Positions 5,536-6,952 of a stretch of 6,952 bases of DNA are shown here, piece by piece. Position 1 is the stretch's first letter; each line of letters starts with the position of its first letter. This DNA comes from CAYNVS01 sp964400725 (GTDB lineage: Bacteria > Myxococcota_A > SURF-8 > CAYNVS01). Both the position numbers and the translations under genes were made by a program. Below the pieces are notes generated by a model that worked only from the letters and a program-made list of their open reading frames with translations, did not search any database and was not told where the DNA came from. The stretch spans positions 1 to 6,952 of the forward strand of contig CAYNVS010000087.1 of the NCBI GenBank assembly GCA_964400725.1, written 5' to 3'.

Positions 5536-6438
5536 GTGAAAGTTAAAGTTCCCATAGTTCCCAATTTGAGGGAGAACGAGCCGAAACGCTGGCTTTATGC
5601 CTATATTATTGCAAGAAGGTATTCTCAGGAAGAAAATACCGGCGGCAAGATTAACCATGCAAATTTTGTAAAATGGCTTCGAAAACACGGGTGGAAAACG
5701 CCTGCAAGAATATGGGACAGTTTATGCGATTCTCAATTCGGAAATCATAATAAGGAAAACGCCAACGTTTATTTAAAATCAATGAAAAGCGTCGCACTCT
5801 ATCTCGAAGGCATTTCAATACCATTTCCGAATTCTTCATATAATAGATATATTTGGGTTTCTGAACTCGAACTTAAAGACGGAATGAAGCTTACCGCATT
5901 CAAAAAATGGTTGACGATTCAAATTGCATGCAGACCGCAGGTAAGAATGCCTGCCATACCAAGAAAGAATGGCGCCGGTTCAATGCCCGCTCCTTCTCCT
6001 GGTCGTTCATACGCTTTGATTTCAACGGAATCGGGCGTTTCTAAAAGAACTGCTATAAGACATTTGGCCGCGATAAAGAAAGTCAAACAGTTTGAGAAAT
6101 TGCGCTTCTCGCGAAATTTATATATCGGCGCGCTTCCAGGCAAATATCTAAATCCAACGCACGGATTGGTTTTAGTCCGCATTCAAAATTCATATGTAAA
6201 TGATTCGAAAAATTTGTGGAAAATCCCGTTGCACCCAAAGGACGATGGGCCTAGTTTTCGCAAGTTGACGAAGGCGAGAGTCAAGCATTTTATTGACGAT
6301 ATCAAAAAGCCTGGAAATTTTGGATGCGGATACAGAGCGGAAGGAGGTTGGCTAAGCGAACGTTTAATTCCCGCTTCGCCGGCAACAATTTATCAATTTC
6401 GAACAATAATAAAATCATCAAATATGGATGTATGGTGA
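5536..6438 (+). CDS. 300-aa protein with central helix-turn-helix, GTG start
   Basis: Family not recognised. The frame opens with GTG at 5536 after a TGA at 5515; AGG 6 nt upstream and the 13-bp gap from the xis-like gene support this start, and the next in-frame ATG is near residue 80. The N-terminal part (1-135) is rich in Trp, Lys and Arg. A proline-rich hinge at 138-155 (MPAIPRKN, then PAPSP) leads into a clear helix-turn-helix at about 158-183 (STESGVSKRTAIRHLAAIKK). The C-terminal part is basic. The HTH resembles the winged-helix type found in plasmid or phage replication initiators and in transcription regulators, so a role in replication or control of the element is a reasonable guess, not shown. 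No catalytic motif or membrane segment is seen. GC is near 40%. Confidence 0.82.
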   Translation: MKVKVPIVPNLRENEPKRWLYAYIIARRYSQEENTGGKINHANFVKWLRKHGWKTPARIWDSLCDSQFGNHNKENANVYLKSMKSVALYLEGISIPFPNSSYNRYIWVSELELKDGMKLTAFKKWLTIQIACRPQVRMPAIPRKNGAGSMPAPSPGRSYALISTESGVSKRTAIRHLAAIKKVKQFEKLRFSRNLYIGALPGKYLNPTHGLVLVRIQNSYVNDSKNLWKIPLHPKDDGPSFRKLTKARVKHFIDDIKKPGNFGCGYRAEGGWLSERLIPASPATIYQFRTIIKSSNMDVW

Positions 6439-6468
6439 TTTTTTATGCGTGCAATTTTGTCACCCATA
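6431..6468 (+). repeat. Stem-loop over the stop codon of the 300-aa gene
   Basis: TATGGTGA (6431-6438) pairs with TCACCCATA (6460-6468) with one bulged C; the 21-nt loop holds a run of six T. No T tract follows the stem, so it is not a standard terminator, though it may mark the transcript end or protect it. Confidence 0.3.
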
Positions 6469-6516
6469 ATAAAAGGATAAATTTATGATAGCTAGAATAT
6501 TATACTCATTGCTGTA

Positions 6517-6533
6517 TTGATTTGGAAAATCAA
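6517..6533. repeat. Palindrome TTGATTT-GGA-AAATCAA
   Basis: Perfect 7-bp arms with a 3-bp centre. It lies in the gap upstream of the small frames and may be an operator for one of the element's DNA-binding proteins. It shares no half site with the palindromes at 2934 or 5128. Confidence 0.4.
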
Positions 6534-6555
6534 ATATGTTGGTAAGTAAATAATT

Positions 6556-6720
6556 ATGGTGATGTTATCAGAAATGAAATATATGAATATTAAACAAAAA
6601 CCAGCATACAATAAGCGCAAAATGTTTTCCAGAAAGGGAAGAAGATTTAATAAGGAGAAAGTAGAAGATGCCAAAACGCTGTACAGGCAAGACTCTGAAA
6701 AAGACGGCCTATATGCTTAA
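6556..6720 (+). CDS. Possible 54-aa basic protein
   Basis: ATG at 6556 after an in-frame TAA at 6547 opens a frame of 54 codons to a TAA at 6720. The protein is very basic in the middle (KQKPAYNKRK, then RKGRRFNKEK) and continues VEDAKTLYRQ. That second part faintly resembles the first helix of the C-terminal HTH of serine resolvases, but the rest of such a domain is missing. No good ribosome binding site precedes any of its ATG codons (6556, 6562, 6574, 6583, 6622). It overlaps the 44-codon frame at 6668. It could be a small nucleic-acid-binding protein, a gene remnant, or chance. Confidence 0.3.
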   Translation: MVMLSEMKYMNIKQKPAYNKRKMFSRKGRRFNKEKVEDAKTLYRQDSEKDGLYA

Positions 6721-6802
6721 AGATTTCAGCTCTTTTAAATTGAGGCTTACAGTAAAACGCAATTTGTTGACAAAGGAGTTAAACCATGTGCGAGATTATT
6801 GA
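6668..6802 (+). CDS. Possible 44-aa basic protein
   Basis: ATG at 6668 with AAGGAG 10 nt upstream opens a 44-codon frame to a TGA at 6800-6802, overlapping the next gene start at 6786 by 17 bp. The product is small and basic (MPKRCTGKTLKKTAYML at the N-terminus) with no recognised motif. The ribosome binding site and the overlap with the next start favour a translated leader that could be coupled to the downstream gene. It competes with the frame at 6556-6720; at most one of the two is likely to be a real gene. Confidence 0.35.
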   Translation: MPKRCTGKTLKKTAYMLKDFSSFKLRLTVKRNLLTKELNHVRDY

Positions 6803-6952
6803 CGAAAACAAAAAAGGCAGACCGAGCGGCGATAAAACGGTTCCGACTTTTGACGAAATCAACAAAGACGGACCGTCGGAAGTCGTAGCTGACGGCGTTA
6901 TTGACGAAAACAAAAAAATGGTTTTGTCGGATTTGCGTCCGGCCGAGTTCAA
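6786..6952 (+). CDS. Acidic repeat-containing protein, partial at right edge
   Basis: ATG at 6786 with AGGAG 7 nt upstream opens a frame of 55 codons to the window end. No family is recognised. The visible part is hydrophilic and charged, without a signal peptide. It repeats a short motif: IIDENKKGRPSG (4-15), FDEINKDGPSE (22-32) and VIDENKKMVLSD (38-49). The first and third copies are encoded by an identical 20-bp stretch, indicating recent duplication or selection on the sequence. The start overlaps a 44-codon frame upstream. Length, C-terminal domains and function cannot be judged from this window. Confidence 0.65.
   Translation, partial: MCEIIDENKKGRPSGDKTVPTFDEINKDGPSEVVADGVIDENKKMVLSDLRPAEF
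6796..6917 (+). repeat. 20-bp direct repeat inside the acidic gene
   Basis: The identical 20-bp stretch beginning TTATTGACG and ending in A6 occurs at 6796-6815 and 6898-6917. The copies are 102 bp apart, exactly 34 codons, and both encode IDENKK in frame. A third, imperfect relative occurs at about 6849-6866. Confidence 0.8.

Larger units (their letters stand above)
6439..6785. other. Gap with only very small overlapping reading frames
   Basis: These 347 bp hold no ordinary-sized gene. There are two 11-codon frames, MRAILSPIIKG (6445-6480) and MIARILYSLLY (6485-6520, with AAGGA 7 nt upstream), a perfect palindrome at 6517-6533 and two overlapping short frames listed separately. The region could be a regulated leader, a set of microproteins, or the remains of a decayed gene. 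Confidence 0.5.

Noticed and set aside
1..6952. CRISPR array
   Set aside because: No regularly spaced repeats of 20 bp or more with unique spacers; the only 20-bp repeat has two copies and is inside a coding frame.

Overview
The window is bacterial DNA in which what looks like a chromosomal surface-lipoprotein gene on the minus strand abuts a plus-strand integrase-led accessory region. I cannot name the species. A long lipoprotein signal, an acidic tether and Asp-box repeats fit the surface lipoproteins of environmental diderm bacteria (Myxococcota or Bradymonadales-like lineages come to mind), but that is a guess from style, not from a marker gene.

Layout. Positions 1-2497 (minus strand) hold the first 832 codons of a large secreted lipoprotein that runs off the left edge. 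Positions 2498-3000 are a divergent control region. It carries a minus-strand promoter, a leader of roughly 160 nt with a 12-bp hairpin directly in front of the lipoprotein ribosome binding site, a plus-strand promoter candidate for the integrase framed by an inverted repeat, and a second sharp palindrome just upstream of the integrase. Positions 3001-4161 encode a complete P4-type tyrosine recombinase with all six catalytic residues. Its stop codon touches the start codon of an unrecognised 277-residue protein (4162-4995). After 290 bp of repeat-rich noncoding DNA (4996-5285) come a 78-residue excisionase/AlpA-like helix-turn-helix protein (5286-5522) and a 300-residue GTG-started protein with a central helix-turn-helix (5536-6438), probably one operon. 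Positions 6439-6785 contain only very small, overlapping reading frames and a palindrome. At 6786 an acidic, internally repetitive protein begins and runs off the right edge.

Composition supports a mosaic. By hand count of sample lines the integrase is near 57% GC, the lipoprotein near 44%, the 277-residue gene near 36% with one block of about 60% GC, and the excisionase/HTH pair near 40%.

How they may work together. The integrase, the Xis-like protein and a second DNA-binding protein form a typical control and mobility core of an integrative element or phage satellite. The 277-residue protein, coupled to the integrase, and the small proteins on the right are of unknown role. No element end, direct-repeat attachment pair, tRNA target, replication gene or capsid gene is visible, so the element type and its right boundary stay open. 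The most distinctive signals are regulatory: three -10-like hexamers exactly 10 bp apart made by a tandem repeat upstream of the Xis-like gene, an inverted repeat framing the integrase -10, and a lipoprotein leader hairpin that pairs better in RNA than in DNA.
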